64,000 nt of DNA from positions 5,305,569 through 5,369,568 of the forward strand of contig SCHM01000002.1 of assembly GCA_004123355.1 (NCBI GenBank). The letters run 5' to 3'. The DNA comes from Amphirosellinia nigrospora. Its lineage: Eukaryota; Ascomycota; Sordariomycetes; Xylariales; Xylariaceae. The stretch's first letter is position 1; every line of letters starts with the position of its first letter. Position numbers and translations under genes: made by a program. The notes beneath the pieces were generated by a model. It saw only the letters and a list, made by a program, of their open reading frames with translations, searched no databases and was not told where the DNA came from. This document shows positions 62,249-64,000 of the stretch, piece after piece.

Positions 62249-62743
62249 GATGGCTGTGTTGTCGGAAGCACCCGTAAACCAGCTTACGCCGACTCAAAAT
62301 GCTATTCTCCCCGCCAGGTCATCACGCAGACTATTACTTACGCCGATTATACGACTACCGCCGTCGTTACACTTGGCCCAGGCGAGCCCTCGAGTGTTCC
62401 ACCAGCCCCGCCAAGCAACTCGCAGAGTTCCCCAGGCTTGTCCTCGTCAGATATTGGAATTATCATCGGATCTATCGCGGGTGCGGTCGTATTAGGGTTG
62501 GTTATATGGGCAGTATGGATTGCGCGCCGGCGCATGAGAGAAGAAATGTACGAGATCGAGCAGCCTATCCCTGAAATGATTCATCCCCCCCAGCGAGTGT
62601 ACCCAGTGTTCCCAATGTCAATACCACCACCAGCCGAGCCCGACTATCGAGCAACGTCGCCTCGGAGAATGTATACATCGCATGGCGCGGCAAGGGGGAC
62701 TACGTCCTTCGTATTCTATGATTCGCGAGGACATGGATGGTGA
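62249..62743 (+). CDS. Single-pass membrane protein, 5' end not found
   Basis: An open frame of 164 residues without a usable ATG at its start, so upstream exon(s) are missing. The ectodomain is short with two Cys (DGCVVGSTRKPAYADSKCYS), Thr-rich (VITQTITYADYTTTAVVTLG) and Pro/Ser-rich (SSVPPAPPSNSQSSPG). The TM segment is IGIIIGSIAGAVVLGLVIWA, followed by the stop-transfer ARRRMREE and a 65-residue Pro/Tyr/Arg-rich cytoplasmic tail ending DSRGHGW. This layout resembles small fungal cell-surface sensors or mucin-like proteins. An acceptor-like CCTAAG lies just before the frame. Function unknown. Confidence 0.55.
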   Translation, partial: DGCVVGSTRKPAYADSKCYSPRQVITQTITYADYTTTAVVTLGPGEPSSVPPAPPSNSQSSPGLSSSDIGIIIGSIAGAVVLGLVIWAVWIARRRMREEMYEIEQPIPEMIHPPQRVYPVFPMSIPPPAEPDYRATSPRRMYTSHGAARGTTSFVFYDSRGHGW

Positions 62744-63739
62744 TTTTATAAATATCAAGACTACAAGTTGAAGAGCACAACTATGAATTGGCCATCCTTC
62801 CCTCAATGTTAAGGGTGCATCCGGACTGGTACCTACTTGGATGGATGAAGAGGGTGTTCTTAATAGCCATCCTTGTTCTTGTACGGATATATTTGGGCTG
62901 ATGTGCAGAATCGAGGTAAGAATTCTCGCCCCTATTTCGTTGACATTAGGCCCTAACTATAATTATGTAGGAAACAACCTGTTTTGAAAATTCTAGTCTA
63001 GAACTCGTAATAATGCATAAAACCATGCGTATACCTGCGTATAGTCTAATGAAACACCGAAAGTGCGCATCGAACATTTTCATTGACACGACTAAATAAA
63101 GAAGTAGACATATGATTTTTTTTTTTTCGCAACATGGCTTGTGTTGGTTCATGGTGAGCGAATCTATGGCATTGATTTCGATGATCTGAAGCTGCTGTAT
63201 ATGTTTCTTATATTTACTTCATGGGGAACTTGCCAACATGCTCTGTCGCCTTGTCTAATCGGTGGTTTGAGTCTATGGACGAAAAATTACCCTAGCCGAA
63301 GAAAGGCGAAGAAAGGACAGCGTCGTAAAAGATAGAGGGAAAAGGCGAAGAATGGTGATAGAAAACTTTGACGACTGAGTAATAGGTATCATATCTATAA
63401 GGTAGATATAATTGTGTGTTCGACAAGTCGTTGACTTGGCCCCAAATAGCACTCAGCTTATCTTAGCTACAATCTGTTGAGATTCTATTGGACTGCTTGT
63501 GCCTACATCAACATCATATTGACTATAGGGATAAATCAAACAAGTTTGTTGGTTGTCGGTTACCTAATTAGGTACTTCAGGGGTCAAGACTCGTATCCAC
63601 CTTGCCCGGTGGGTTAGGATCGTCAGGTGGGAATGAGATCTGATCGATCTAGCAGATTTCCCCGCAACGATCGAACTGGTGCTTGTTCCCCAGAGTTAGC
63701 TATCATGTTGGTATCTTAGTTGTATTGTAAACGGTAACG
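62744..63739. other. Intergenic region
   Basis: 1 kb without a supportable gene. A run of 13 T lies near 63116-63128. Confidence 0.5.
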
Positions 63740-64000
63740 ATGGCATCTCCTGGTGATAACCAGTCGTCTCTGGCGGCTTTCGGTGATAAGACATCACCTT
63801 CAGCACTAAGCTCTACAGCTACGTCTTATGATCTTCACCCAGATTGCTCGATATGCCGTGAGCTCGTCGAGAACCCCCAGGCACACCGGTACACAGTGTC
63901 AATACAAGGCGAGGATGGCCCACTACAAGGTGAGGATGGCACAATAGAAGGGGGCGCATTTAAGCTATTTCACACCCCATGCGACTCATGCCCTGACGAG
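63740..64000 (+). CDS. 5' part of a gene cut by the window edge
   Basis: An ATG at 63740 opens a frame that stays open for all 87 codons to the end of the window. It begins MASPGDNQSSLAAFGDKTSP, then has CSICREL, GEDGPLQGEDGTIEG (a small internal duplication) and HTPCDSCPDE. The CxxC pairs suggest a zinc-binding domain, possibly RING-like, but only the start is visible. The lack of stops, the cysteine pattern and the Ser/Thr-rich start support a real gene. Confidence 0.5.
   Translation, partial: MASPGDNQSSLAAFGDKTSPSALSSTATSYDLHPDCSICRELVENPQAHRYTVSIQGEDGPLQGEDGTIEGGAFKLFHTPCDSCPDE

Overview
This is nuclear DNA from a filamentous ascomycete (Pezizomycotina). The evidence is short spliceosomal introns of about 50 to 130 bp with GTRNGT donors and CTRAC-type branch points, fungus-specific families (Zn2Cys6 regulator, fungal rhodopsin-domain protein, F-box proteins, an ApsA/Num1 cell-cortex protein), and orthologues of Zuotin, Slt11/Ecm2, Cwc24 and Mzm1. 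The class cannot be fixed by eye; a Sordariomycete-like genome is my guess.

Layout. Gene islands alternate with gene-poor DNA. Left arm (1-27 kb): a sulfotransferase-like gene (1.6-2.5), a cluster of decayed dispersed repeats (5.9-8.5), an intact short-chain dehydrogenase (8.7-9.7), a GRE2-like epimerase/reductase (10.7-11.7), a tiny cysteine-rich protein (12.0-12.4), an intron-bearing tRNA-Tyr (12.8-12.9), a six-exon Zn2Cys6 regulator (14.1-16.3), a secreted PAN/apple-like protein (18.4-19.5), an F-box protein (22.9-24.1) and an MFS drug/polyamine-type transporter (24.8-26.5). Central island (28.2-31.9): the intact housekeeping genes slt11, mzm1 and zuo1. Next come a repeat-bearing gap, a decayed F-box gene (34.3-36.2), a PEP-mutase/isocitrate-lyase-family gene (38.9-39.8), intact cwc24 (40.5-41.7), and the 7.9 kb apsA/num1-like gene (44.8-52.7) behind a pyrimidine-rich leader. 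Right arm (55.7-64 kb): a seven-TM rhodopsin-domain protein, an FAD monooxygenase, a second GRE2-like epimerase, a single-pass membrane protein, and a gene cut by the window edge.

Function. The central genes are housekeeping: splicing (slt11, cwc24), mitochondrial complex assembly (mzm1), ribosome-associated chaperoning (zuo1) and nuclear positioning (apsA). The arms hold accessory metabolism and signalling genes (sulfotransferase, SDR, two reductases, FMO, MFS pump, Zn2Cys6 factor). They are too scattered to call a biosynthetic cluster.

The most striking feature is the contrast in reading-frame integrity. Six genes (SDR, Zn2Cys6 factor, slt11, mzm1, zuo1, cwc24) assemble perfectly through all their introns. 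Most others need about one to over ten single-base corrections, nearly all of one missing base, often beside a homopolymer. This is either uneven consensus error or real decay of the accessory genes. I found no CRISPR, rRNA, prophage or clearly new multi-gene system.
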